DNA of 64,000 nucleotides from Paenibacillus dendritiformis (GTDB lineage: Bacteria; Bacillota; Bacilli; Paenibacillales; Paenibacillaceae): NCBI RefSeq assembly GCF_945605565.1, contig NZ_OX216966.1, positions 6,068,001 to 6,132,000 on the forward strand. The letters are read 5' to 3'. Shown piece by piece: positions 16,566 through 24,057 of the stretch (within the stretch, counting starts at the first letter, position 1; the number at the start of each line of letters is the position of its first letter). Made by a program: the position numbers and the translations under genes. The notes below the pieces were generated by a model. That model saw nothing but the letters and a program-made list of their open reading frames with translations. It was not told the origin of the DNA and ran no database searches.

Positions 16566-17429
16566 TTACACTTCAGACCAGATGCGCCGCGCATTTTCGA
16601 TTCCGATTTTCGTGCCTCTGAGGCAATCTTCCATGCCCTCGAATTCGATACTGACATATCCGTCATAGCCCGCTTCCTTCACGGCGCGGATAATATCGTA
16701 CATTGGCAGATCGCCTTGGCCCACGATAGCGCCGCGCAAGTAATTGCCGTGCAGCGAGCGGAACCAGCCTTCGCCCGGATTGCGGTCCGCCGGACGGATG
16801 TAGAAATCCTTCAGGTGAACCATCGACGCCAGCCCGATGTTGTTACGGACGGCATTCAGCGAATTCTCGTCCGCGCACGTGAAGTTGCCCACGTCCATCG
16901 TCGTGCGGAAGTTCTCGCGATCGACCGCCAGCACGAGACGCTTCACCCGTTCGCTTGCCTGAATGTAGAAGCCGTGGTTCTCCACGCTTGTCGTAATGCC
17001 GAAGCCCGCCGCATAGTCGGCGATTTGGCGGCATGCCTCCACGAGCGCCGGGAAATCCTGCTCGAAGTAGCTGACGTCGGTCTCCGGATAGGACCGCCAT
17101 GCGACATCATGACGCATGCGCTTCACGCCGAGACGATGAGCCACGTCCACATGCGACTTGACGCGCGCCACTTCCTTGGCGAACGCTTCGTCGTCGAGTC
17201 CGGCGAAGTTCGCCCCGATGCAGTAATTGGACAATTCCAGCCCGGCCTCCGCCGCCTTCTCGCGAATGGCGTCCACCCGCTCGGGATGATTGGCCAGATC
17301 GAGATCCATATCCACGATCTCCGCATGATCGGCTCCCTGCGCCTTCATCCAGTCCAGCACGTCCAGTACCGTCATCCGTTTGTCCTGCAGCGCGGCATGC
17401 AAGCTGTAAATACTGACTCCTAATTTCAC
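16566..17429 (-). CDS. Sugar phosphate isomerase/epimerase (TIM barrel), first gene of the operon
   Basis: This 287-residue protein is a second xylose isomerase-like TIM barrel, only distantly similar to the one at 12448. Typical segments are ADHAEIVDMDLDLANHPE, ITTSVENHGFYI, TTMDVGNFTCADENS and MVHLKDFYIRPAD. GTG at 17429 follows GGAG. The promoter region holds a TATAAT -10, a 19-bp dyad and a cre-like site. With the oxidoreductase it resembles inositol- or keto-sugar-type catabolic pairs. The substrate is unknown. Confidence 0.88.
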   Translation of the reverse strand: MKLGVSIYSLHAALQDKRMTVLDVLDWMKAQGADHAEIVDMDLDLANHPERVDAIREKAAEAGLELSNYCIGANFAGLDDEAFAKEVARVKSHVDVAHRLGVKRMRHDVAWRSYPETDVSYFEQDFPALVEACRQIADYAAGFGITTSVENHGFYIQASERVKRLVLAVDRENFRTTMDVGNFTCADENSLNAVRNNIGLASMVHLKDFYIRPADRNPGEGWFRSLHGNYLRGAIVGQGDLPMYDIIRAVKEAGYDGYVSIEFEGMEDCLRGTKIGIENARRIWSEV

Positions 17430-17482
17430 CCTGGCTCACTCCATTTCGTCTTGGTTCAACCGGATGCTCCCCGCCCTGCTGC

Positions 17483-17496
17483 TGCAAACGGTTACA
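17483..17496. promoter_or_regulatory. cre-like (CcpA) site
   Basis: TGCAAACGGTTACA matches the catabolite-responsive consensus TGWAANCGNTNWCA with one mismatch (third position). It lies between the -10 hexamer and the first gene of the sugar operon, where CcpA would act as a roadblock. Confidence 0.55.
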
Positions 17497-17520
17497 CTTC
17501 CGGCCGCTCCTCTCTCCTCT

Positions 17521-17526
17521 ATTATA
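17521..17526 (-). promoter_or_regulatory. -10 hexamer of the sugar operon
   Basis: TATAAT on the minus strand, 92 bp before the first start codon. No good -35 hexamer sits 17 bp upstream, so an activator may be needed; the dyad at 17557-17575 is placed for that. Confidence 0.45.
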
Positions 17527-17556
17527 GAAAAGCCCGGGCAAAACACATTGAACAAT

Positions 17557-17575
17557 AGTCCACAATTGTTGGACT
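17557..17575. promoter_or_regulatory. 19-bp dyad upstream of the sugar operon
   Basis: AGTCCA and TGGACT flank a 7-base centre containing CAATTG. It lies where a regulator would contact the -35 region of the TATAAT at 17521-17526. Confidence 0.5.
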
Positions 17576-17699
17576 TTCTTACACAAATAAACCCGGCAAG
17601 CCGGGGCTGCAGGGCAAATGCATAAATGAATACGTTCTTTTGGGCAGGGACGACACAGTGTGAAGTAAATAAATATTCAGCTCTAATCATCCCCTGGAC

Positions 17700-17979
17700 T
17701 CTTACGAGCTCTATCCCATCGGCGCAGGAAGCGAACTGTTCATTCTCTCTTATGGACATTATCCCATCGACACAGGAAACGAACTGTTCGTTCTCTCTTA
17801 TGACCAATATCCCATCGACACAGGAAGCGAACTGTTCGTTCTCTCTTATGACCAACTATCCCATCGACACAGGAAGCGAACTGTTCGTTCTCTCTTATGA
17901 CCAACTATCCCATCCGTTCAGAAAGCTTGCATGCAGCAGTCTCCCTCTTGCGACCAGTATCCCCTTGGGACAGAAAAAA
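17700..17979 (+). repeat. 48-bp tandem array of the dispersed repeat family, locus 2
   Basis: Six units start at 17700, 17748, 17796, 17844, 17893 and 17946. The first five are nearly regular (48 or 49 bp). Each has TCTTATGACCANTATCCCAT, then CGACACAGGAA, and in units 1-4 GCGAACTGTTCGTTCTC. Because the period is a multiple of three, open frames cross it on both strands, but no ribosome binding site supports them. There are no CRISPR-like unique spacers. Confidence 0.85.
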
Positions 17980-18018
17980 ATTGACCTGACTTAATGGGAT
18001 AATACTGATAAGGACATA
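17980..18018 (-). repeat. Dispersed repeat family, locus 2, inverted copy
   Basis: On the minus strand this reads TATGTCCTTATCAGTATTAT then CCCATTAAGTCAGG, the family core in the opposite orientation to the array just upstream. Confidence 0.65.
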
Positions 18019-18055
18019 AAAGGGTGTCAAACAAGCAGGCAGCGAATCTGAACCG

Positions 18056-19055
18056 ATGGAGAGTTATAATGAACGTGAAAACAGCTCCGTATTTGCTTCA
18101 TTTCGTAGGTTAAAATGGAAAGTAGGAAAACCACCATTTCAGAGCTACAAAGCAAAAGGAGCTGTTCATTATGAAGGATACCACAAAATACGTCGGTTTA
18201 GATGTCTCGAAAGAAAAAATTTCGGTCGCCACTGCGGAAGAAGGCAGAGAGCAGGCCCGCTATTGGGGAGAAATTCCCCATAAGCCGGAAGCTGTACGCA
18301 AACTAGTCAAGCAATTAGGTTTGCCATCGACACTGGAGGTTTGTTACGAAGCCGGACCTACAAGGTACGATCTGTACCGCTGGCTTACTTCAATGGGGGG
18401 TTCTTGCAGCGTCATTGCACCCTCGCTCATCCCGGCTCGTCCTGGTGACCATATTAAAACCGACAGACGGGATGCCCTAAGACTAGCCCAACTGCTTCGG
18501 GCCGGCGAATTAATTTCTGTCTTTGTTCCTTCTCGTGAAAATGAAGCTTTACGTGATTTGGTTCGAGCTAGGGAGGCCGCCCGTGAAGATCTGCATCGTG
18601 CCCGGCAGCGTGTCGTTCATTTCCTGCTCCGACACCAGATTCATCATCCACCTACCATGAAAACGCGATGGACAAAGACCTATGTTCAATGGTTAACCAG
18701 ACTTACTTTTGAACGAAGTGCCGAGCAGGTTGTTTTTCAAGAATACTATCATACCATCGTGGAATGCGAGATGCGGTTAAAGCGACTGGAAGAGGCGATT
18801 GTCATGGAGGCGGCAGAGGGAGCGAATGCGTCCGTGATTCAGGCTTTGCAAGGACTCCGTGGAATTGGTCTAGTTAACGCGGTGACCATTGCAGCGGGAA
18901 TTGGAAGCTTTGAGCGCTTCAAATCTCCCATGCAGCTTATGGCTTTTCTAGGTCTTGTTCCTCGGGAATACTCTTCGGATGAATCGAATCGGATAGGCAA
19001 GGGGCGATGCCCCCTGCACCCCCTCACTCGCCGTGTGACAGCTCCCCAGCCATGA
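18056..19055 (+). mobile_element. Remnant of an IS110-family insertion sequence
   Basis: This covers the transposase and the roughly 115 bp before it, where IS110 elements carry their bridge RNA. The 3' part of the element is missing because the transposase diverges and stops early. Exact ends cannot be set, since IS110 elements lack inverted repeats and usually make no target duplication. Confidence 0.65.
18171..19055 (+). pseudogene. Truncated IS110-family transposase
   Basis: This is 294 residues against about 400 for intact relatives. The N-terminal RuvC-like DEDD domain is intact (GLDVSKEKISVA; CYEAGPTRYDLYRWL; KTDRRDALRLAQLLRAGEL). The Transposase_20 domain starts normally (LRGIGLVNAVTIAAGIGSFERFKSPMQLMAFLGLVP) and reaches the serine region EYSSDESNRIGKG, but then turns into an unrelated RCPLHPLTRRV tail and stops. 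The remaining C-terminal residues are not found downstream. The sequence after the break looks like another element. It is probably inactive. Confidence 0.85.
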
Positions 19056-19450
19056 CTGGGGATGAAAAATAGTGTGGGTAAAAGGAGTCGTTTGTCAAGG
19101 GAAAGCACCTTGACAAACTTACGGAAAATGCATGTCTGAAATATTGGGCCCGAAGGCAAAGAGAAGGTATAAGGGAGAAATCCGCGTATTGTTCACTGCG
19201 TTAATAAGGCTGACGTATGTCCGCTTTATGAACACGCGAGGAGAGTTGACGGAAGCTCCCTTTGTCGCAGGTATAAAATGTGGTACCCAACCCACGGATA
19301 GCAGTGTGCCAGCCGACGACTAGCATTTTACCTTCGTGCCGAGTATTTGAGCGTTTCGAAGTGGAGTTGGACAGGTCACGTTCATAGCAGTAAACATAAG
19401 AGCCCGGAGACAAACCACTGCGCTGCCCCACCCGCCGGTTTCAACGCGAG
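19033..19450 (+). other. Structured non-coding segment, possible 5' fragment of a group II intron
   Basis: The segment begins GTGTGACAGCTCCCC, which fits the group II 5' consensus GTGYG. It contains successive perfect hairpins: TCCCCAG/CTGGGGA around 19042-19062 and TTTGTCAAGG/CCTTGACAAA at 19091-19117. The overall texture resembles domain I of bacterial group II introns. No reverse transcriptase gene or domain V is present before the ankyrin gene, so it would be a truncated copy that broke the IS110 transposase. Identification is by pattern memory and needs a covariance search. Confidence 0.4.
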
Positions 19451-19463
19451 GCGCTAACCGTCT

Positions 19464-20204
19464 TTAAGGCGCATCCGCCTTGGCTCCGGCCTGCTCCAGC
19501 AGCCGCGCGATCTCGGTGAATCCGCGGGATTGGGCATGGCTGAGCGCGCTCACCCCATCACGATCCGGGATGTTCACGTCCGCTCCATGCCGGATCAGCA
19601 GCTCCACCGCCCGCTGGTGCGGTTCCCCGCCGCTGCCCAGCACGACCGCCTCCATCAGGGCGGTCCAGCCGAGGTTGTTCACATGGTTCACATCCACATC
19701 CGACGACGTCAGCAAGTACTCGATGACGTCGAGATGCGCATGCTCCGCCGCCGGGATAAGCGCCGTTCCGCCGAAGCGGTTCGTCCGCTTCGTGTCGGCG
19801 CCCGCTTCGATCGTCAGCTTCAAAATATCGAGCAGTCCCTCCGCTCCCGCGTACAAATACGGGTTGTCCCGGTTATCCGCCTGGATATTGACATCCGCCC
19901 CCGCTCCAATCAGAAGGCGAACGACCTCCGTATGTCCGCCGAGCGTCGCCAGCATCGCCGGCGTGCGCCCGCTCCCGTCCTGGGCATTGACATCGGCGCC
20001 TTCCTTAATATATCGCCGGACTTCTTCCTCCTTGCCCTTCTTCGCCGCATCAAGCAGCGCGGCATTGCGGGCCTTCACTTCCCGGCTTCCGCTGTCCTTC
20101 CCCGGCTCGGCCTGAATATGGCCGCCTGCGGAGCGATCCTCCGCAGCGCCGCAGCCCGACGCCAACACGAGCGACAGGCAGAGCAATACTGCGCGCAGCA
20201 TCAT
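19464..20204 (-). CDS. Ankyrin-repeat lipoprotein
   Basis: This is a 246-residue lipoprotein. The signal peptide ends in the lipobox LASGC. Residues about 45-240 form five or six ankyrin repeats, such as GADVNAQDGSGRTPAMLATLGGHTEVVRLL and repeats ending GADVNIQAD, GADTKRTN and GADVNIPD (the first is given here in pieces of family consensus: GADVNAQDGSGRTPA then MLATLGGHTEVV). Ankyrin repeats mediate protein binding; the partner is unknown. The start at 20204 sits after GGAGGAGGA. No operon partner is obvious, since the next gene leftward is mobile DNA. Confidence 0.88.
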   Translation of the reverse strand: MMLRAVLLCLSLVLASGCGAAEDRSAGGHIQAEPGKDSGSREVKARNAALLDAAKKGKEEEVRRYIKEGADVNAQDGSGRTPAMLATLGGHTEVVRLLIGAGADVNIQADNRDNPYLYAGAEGLLDILKLTIEAGADTKRTNRFGGTALIPAAEHAHLDVIEYLLTSSDVDVNHVNNLGWTALMEAVVLGSGGEPHQRAVELLIRHGADVNIPDRDGVSALSHAQSRGFTEIARLLEQAGAKADAP

Positions 20205-20333
20205 GAATCCTCCTCCTCGATCAGTCAATTATCTCGCTCTACTGTATCACGTCCCCATCGATACCTAAAATATTTTCATTGTTCGCGTTCCATATGATTC
20301 GGATCTGACGGGGCCCGCAGGCCCCGCCCGGCA

Positions 20334-22346
20334 TCATTCCTCCGCCTCATGGACAATGCTCAAGCCTTCCACATGCTTGCGCTCCATCAGCTTCCGCTTC
20401 TTCCGGTTCTCTTTGGTCTCGAACACGATGTCCATATCATAATCTTCCGGATACAATTCCTTGCCTTCGATATACAACGACAGCCGCTTATGATTGATTT
20501 TGAACTTCTGCCGCTGGATTAACACCCCGACATTGCCCCGTGCATCCGCTGTCTCATATACGATTCCGGTCCGTCCCAGATACGAGATATAGACGCAATC
20601 GCCAATCTCCAGCGGACGGTCCCGCATCGCCTTCCCTGCAGCCGAATTCTCCGCTGCTCCGCTCTCAGGCGAAGCGGCCTCCTTAACAGACGCGGACGCC
20701 TCCGAGGCGGGCATCGGCCGGGACACCGATTCCGCTGGGGAATCGCCGGCATGCAGCCACGCGGCGTCATAGCCCGCCGTTGTCCCTGCTTCCGCATCCA
20801 CGCGCAGCCCCGGCCCTTCCTCCCGGCGTGCCGCCAGTTCCTCCGACCGGCGGATCAGCTCCGGGTTCAGCCCGAGCTTCCGCGCGATGAGGAAGGCGTA
20901 GCTGCTGCCGGCTTCTCCGATGCAGAGCCGGTAGAGCGGCCGCAGCGTATCCGGATCGAACTCCATGCGCGCGTTGCGGAAGCCCGGCGTGACGCCGGCG
21001 AAATGCTTGATCTCGTTGTAATGAGTTGTCGCGATGACCATCGTCCCGCGCCGTGCCAGCTCCTCCAGCAGCGCGATCGACAGCGCGACCCCTTCTCCCG
21101 GATCGGTGCCCGACGCCATCTCGTCGATAAGCACGAGCGTCGCCCCGTCCGCATAGGTCAGCATGTCGATGACTCGCGTAATATGAGCCGAGAACGTGCT
21201 GAGCGACTGTTCCAGGCTCTGTCCGTCACCGATATCGGCCGCGATATGGCGGAACACCGGGAAGCTGCTTCCTTCCCCGGCAGGGACGAGCAAGCCGGAC
21301 TGCACCATCAGGCACAGCAGCCCGACCGTCTTGAGCGCCACCGTCTTGCCTCCCGTGTTCGGCCCGGTGACGATCAAGGCCCGGTAACCCCGGCCGATCT
21401 GAATATCGAGCGGCACCGTGCCCCCGCCAAGCAGCGGGTGCTTCGCCTGCCGCAGATCGACCACGCCGTTCTCGTTCAGCCGGACCGGCTTCCCTTCGAT
21501 CGATTGCGCGTACTTCCCCCGCGCGAACACATAATCATACCAGCCCACCGTCTCCGCATTGCGGCGCAATTCCTCGGCCCGCCCTTCGAGCATCTCAGTC
21601 AAATAGCTGAGGATCTTCGCCTCTTCCTTCCCTTCCTCGATACGAAGCATCGCCAGTTCCTGCTGCAGTACGGCCAGCTCCTGCGGCTCGACATAGACCG
21701 TCTGTCCGCTGGACGATTCGTCAACGACGCTGCCCTTGATCTGCTTCCGGTATTCCTTTTTGATCGGAAAAACATAGCGTCCGTTCCGCTGGCTGACAAG
21801 GCTGTCCTGCAGCAGTGAGCGGTACCGGTTCAACAAGGCGTCAATTTTGCCACGAATTTTGTCTTCGACGGCCATCAATTTGCGACGGACCTTATGCAAT
21901 TCCTTACTCGCCTCGTCCCGAATCCGGCCGTGCGCAAGGCAGCGGTCAATCTCGGACGCCACCCCGTCCAGCGGATGCATCGACGCCGCATAGGCGGCTA
22001 CCGTCGGAGCAATCCCCTCCTTGGCCCGCATATAGGCGATCAGCTGCGAGCAGCTGTGCAGGAACTGCCGCACATGCGCAATATCCTTCTCGCCGAAAAG
22101 ATACCCCGATCCAAGCAGAGACAGCACCGTGTCCATCCCCTGCAAGGAAGGGATCGGGACGCTTGCCCCCTTGGCGAGCATTCGGGCCGCTTCTTCCGTC
22201 TCCAGCAGCGCGTGCTGCACCGCCTTCGCATCGGTGAGCGGCTTCATCTCCTCAATATGCCGCTGCCCGGCATAGGAGAGGGCATACTTCATTACCTCCT
22301 GCTTCACGCGTCCATATTCCAGGCGCTCCAGCATGTTTTCATCCAT
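20334..22346 (-). CDS. MutS2-like ATPase without Smr domain
   Basis: This 670-residue protein is homologous to MutS2 but about 115 residues shorter. The lever/clamp coiled-coil region fills the N-terminal half, including FPIKKEYRKQIKGSVVDESSSG. The ABC ATPase domain has Walker A GPNTGGKT at about 325, signature region SLEQSLSTFSAHI and Walker B LVLIDEMASGTDPGEG. A KOW-like segment follows near 590-640 (LEIGDCVYISYLGRTGIVYE). The C-terminal Smr nuclease domain is absent. In Bacillus subtilis, MutS2 recognises and splits collided ribosomes. A Smr-less paralogue with an attenuator leader suggests ribosome rescue or drug response, which is inference. Confidence 0.88.
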   Translation of the reverse strand: MDENMLERLEYGRVKQEVMKYALSYAGQRHIEEMKPLTDAKAVQHALLETEEAARMLAKGASVPIPSLQGMDTVLSLLGSGYLFGEKDIAHVRQFLHSCSQLIAYMRAKEGIAPTVAAYAASMHPLDGVASEIDRCLAHGRIRDEASKELHKVRRKLMAVEDKIRGKIDALLNRYRSLLQDSLVSQRNGRYVFPIKKEYRKQIKGSVVDESSSGQTVYVEPQELAVLQQELAMLRIEEGKEEAKILSYLTEMLEGRAEELRRNAETVGWYDYVFARGKYAQSIEGKPVRLNENGVVDLRQAKHPLLGGGTVPLDIQIGRGYRALIVTGPNTGGKTVALKTVGLLCLMVQSGLLVPAGEGSSFPVFRHIAADIGDGQSLEQSLSTFSAHITRVIDMLTYADGATLVLIDEMASGTDPGEGVALSIALLEELARRGTMVIATTHYNEIKHFAGVTPGFRNARMEFDPDTLRPLYRLCIGEAGSSYAFLIARKLGLNPELIRRSEELAARREEGPGLRVDAEAGTTAGYDAAWLHAGDSPAESVSRPMPASEASASVKEAASPESGAAENSAAGKAMRDRPLEIGDCVYISYLGRTGIVYETADARGNVGVLIQRQKFKINHKRLSLYIEGKELYPEDYDMDIVFETKENRKKRKLMERKHVEGLSIVHEAEE

Positions 22347-22396
22347 TGGTCTGTACTCCTTCTCATTTCTTCATCCAATACAGATGTCCGCAGACG

Positions 22397-22440
22397 ACAA
22401 AAAAGGCAGAAGAATGCGCAATTATCGCATCTTCTGCCTT
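22397..22440 (-). terminator. Leader terminator T2 upstream of the MutS2-like gene
   Basis: On the minus strand, AAGGCAGAAG plus ATGCG pair with CGCAT plus CTTCTGCCTT with one bulge, followed by six T. It lies between the leader reading frame ending at 22440 and the start of the MutS2-like gene 51 bp further on, so it must be read through for expression. Confidence 0.85.
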
Positions 22441-22529
22441 CAGTCATAACGTATCGCGACCCGACGCTCCCCGGTTCGGTCCGGGCAGCGCAACCAGGTG
22501 CCAGGATCTGAAGCGCGCGCCATAGGCAT
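22440..22529 (-). CDS. Putative second leader peptide (29 residues)
   Basis: The frame reads MPMARASDPGTW, LRCPDRTGERR, VAIRYD and stops. AAGGGAGA stands 4 bases before the first ATG. The A of its TGA stop is the first base of the T2 stem, so a terminating ribosome would physically block T2 formation. This geometry is typical of translation-coupled attenuators. It is short and could be chance, but position and ribosome binding site support it. Confidence 0.5.
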   Translation of the reverse strand: MPMARASDPGTWLRCPDRTGERRVAIRYD

Positions 22530-22551
22530 GCGTCTCCCTTCACCTGAACAC

Positions 22552-22580
22552 AAAAAAACCGTGCTCTAACAACAGCACGG
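22552..22580 (-). terminator. Leader terminator T1 upstream of the MutS2-like gene
   Basis: On the minus strand CCGTGCT pairs with AGCACGG around an 8-base loop and is followed by seven T. A GCACGG segment earlier in the leader (complement of 22703-22708) could pair with its 5' arm and act as an antiterminator. Confidence 0.8.
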
Positions 22581-22630
22581 ATTGGTATCGCCTGCAAGAC
22601 GTTACTCTCGGCTTTCAATGAATATCCGCT

Positions 22631-22741
22631 GTTCTTAACTAATTCCGGAAGCCTGAAGCACACATGCTCAAATAAACGTCCCGCAAGACGCCATTTTTGA
22701 ACCCGTGCAATGCTTCCTTATAGAATTGATTAGTTAAGAAC
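22631..22741 (-). promoter_or_regulatory. Long inverted repeat in the leader of the MutS2-like gene
   Basis: GTTCTTAACTAAT (22631-22643) and ATTAGTTAAGAAC (22729-22741) are a perfect 13-bp pair. Inside, GAAGC/GCTTC and GTTCAAA/TTTGAGC segments extend the fold. The promoter-proximal arm overlaps the last codons and stop of the first leader frame, so a stalled ribosome would open the stem. As an alternative it could be a MITE-like insertion. Confidence 0.6.
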
Positions 22742-22753
22742 GACCGCCGACAT
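22730..22753 (-). CDS. Putative first leader peptide MSAVVLN
   Basis: ATG at 22753 lies 7 bases after AGGGAGA, and the frame ends at TAA within the 5' arm of the long inverted repeat. An in-frame ATG two codons earlier would give MLMSAVVLN. Its size and placement match leader peptides of inducible resistance genes. Confidence 0.45.
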   Translation of the reverse strand: MSAVVLN

Positions 22754-22783
22754 TAACATCTCTCCCTGTAAATGGATGACTTC

Positions 22784-22812
22784 ATCGTAAACGATGGCGC
22801 TCGCAAAGTCAA
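22784..22812 (-). promoter_or_regulatory. Sigma-A promoter of the MutS2-like leader
   Basis: TTGACT (22812-22807) and TACGAT (22789-22784) are 17 bases apart on the minus strand, about 440 bp before the MutS2-like start. The transcript would begin near 22776. Confidence 0.65.
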
Positions 22813-22913
22813 GAATGGCTCCAGGCTCCCCAGAGCCGCTGACTGAGTCCGGTTCTCCCGTCAGCCCGGGATTGATAATTGATATCCTGCCGGCTGAAGT
22901 GATATGAAGCGTC

Positions 22914-23858
22914 TTACTCCAGCCGCCCGGGCGCCTTCTTCTTGTACTGAGAGGGAGACAGACCGGTATGACGCTTGAATATCCGCGAGAAATAAGCCAG
23001 ATCGTTAAACCCGACGCCGAAGCAGATTTCCGTAATCGACATATCGGATTCCAGCAGACAATCGACCGCTTTTCGCACCCGCAGATCAATCAAATAATCA
23101 TTGAAGGTCTTACCGGTGAAGCGCTTGAACAAATAGCAAAAATACGTTTTCGACAAGCTGAACTCGCGGCACAGCCGCTCCAGCCTCAGCTCTTCGGCGT
23201 AGTGAAGATGAATATACTCGGTGACGGAGGTAATCACGTCCCGGTATTTCTCCACCCGATCGTCCTCTTCGCTTGTCTTGTCGGCCGGCTTCGTATACTC
23301 GCGGATAATAATCGCCAGCAGCCGAAGCAGATCAGCCTTCAGCACCAGCTCGTAATAACGGCGGGTATGCTGATACTCCTCCAGCATCTCCTGCAGCAGC
23401 CGCCCTACCTGGATATCGGTATCACCCGTCAAGGCCACCTTCGGCGTCGACTGCTTCTCATCCATCAGGAACTGCTCCAGATAGGAAAAGTCAACGCCCC
23501 GCTCGCCGTCGCGCTCCGCCGGATCAAGGACGAAATGCGGCAAAAATTCGCAGCCGATGATCTCAACCTCTTGCCCGGCGACCATCTCGACCCGATGGAC
23601 CGCGAACGGCGGGATAATGAATAAATTCCCTTTGACCATATGATAACTGTGATGGTTAATCGTATGCTTGAACTCGCCTTTCAGCACGTACCAGATCTGA
23701 ATGTAGTCATGAGTATGATCCCAGATGTTGCCGATCGACTGATCCAACCGGTACACCTTGCAAGGAAGATGGGCCTGCAGCTCCTGCTCCGAACGAAATT
23801 CGATGACGCCGCGCGCCTCAGCCTCGCTGTCATGACCGCGCCTGCCGTCATGTGACAT
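22914..23858 (-). CDS. AraC-family regulator with N-terminal cupin domain
   Basis: This is a 314-residue regulator. The first 170 residues form a cupin sensor (HTHDYIQIWYVLKGEFKHTI; PPFAVHRVEMV). The last 100 form two HTH motifs (LERLCREFSLSKTYFCYLFKRFTG; SITEICFGVGFNDLAYFSRIFKRHTGLSPSQYKK, here cited from positions about 250-310). It probably senses a sugar or small metabolite. ATG at 23858 was preferred because AGGGTG lies 6 bases upstream; ATG at 23864 abuts it. Its target is not evident; the efflux pump upstream is in the same direction but about 200 bp away. Confidence 0.88.
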   Translation of the reverse strand: MSHDGRRGHDSEAEARGVIEFRSEQELQAHLPCKVYRLDQSIGNIWDHTHDYIQIWYVLKGEFKHTINHHSYHMVKGNLFIIPPFAVHRVEMVAGQEVEIIGCEFLPHFVLDPAERDGERGVDFSYLEQFLMDEKQSTPKVALTGDTDIQVGRLLQEMLEEYQHTRRYYELVLKADLLRLLAIIIREYTKPADKTSEEDDRVEKYRDVITSVTEYIHLHYAEELRLERLCREFSLSKTYFCYLFKRFTGKTFNDYLIDLRVRKAVDCLLESDMSITEICFGVGFNDLAYFSRIFKRHTGLSPSQYKKKAPGRLE

Positions 23859-24057
23859 GTACATCACCCTGTCTGTCCATTTAAGAGGTTGTTCACAAAG
23901 TCCGCTTTTGCTATTCAAGAAGTAACCTAGGGAAGAAAACCGATCTTATTGAACGCGGTTTCTGATTGCCGGTCATCTCTTATTGTACAACGGTTGTATG
24001 AGTTTGCCCATCATCGATTGCAATTCGTCCATTATCTGTAGAAATGATTACCTCAGC

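Noticed and set aside
17700..17979. CRISPR array
   Set aside because: The units are almost identical over their full length, with no unique spacers and no cas genes.
17436..17994. Open frames on both strands across the 48-bp array
   Set aside because: They arise because the unit length is a multiple of three. There is no ribosome binding site and the two strands are equally open.
22397..22812. T-box or 6S RNA in the leader of the MutS2-like gene
   Set aside because: There is no T-box sequence or UGGN bulge. The two short frames and double terminators fit attenuation better than 6S RNA.
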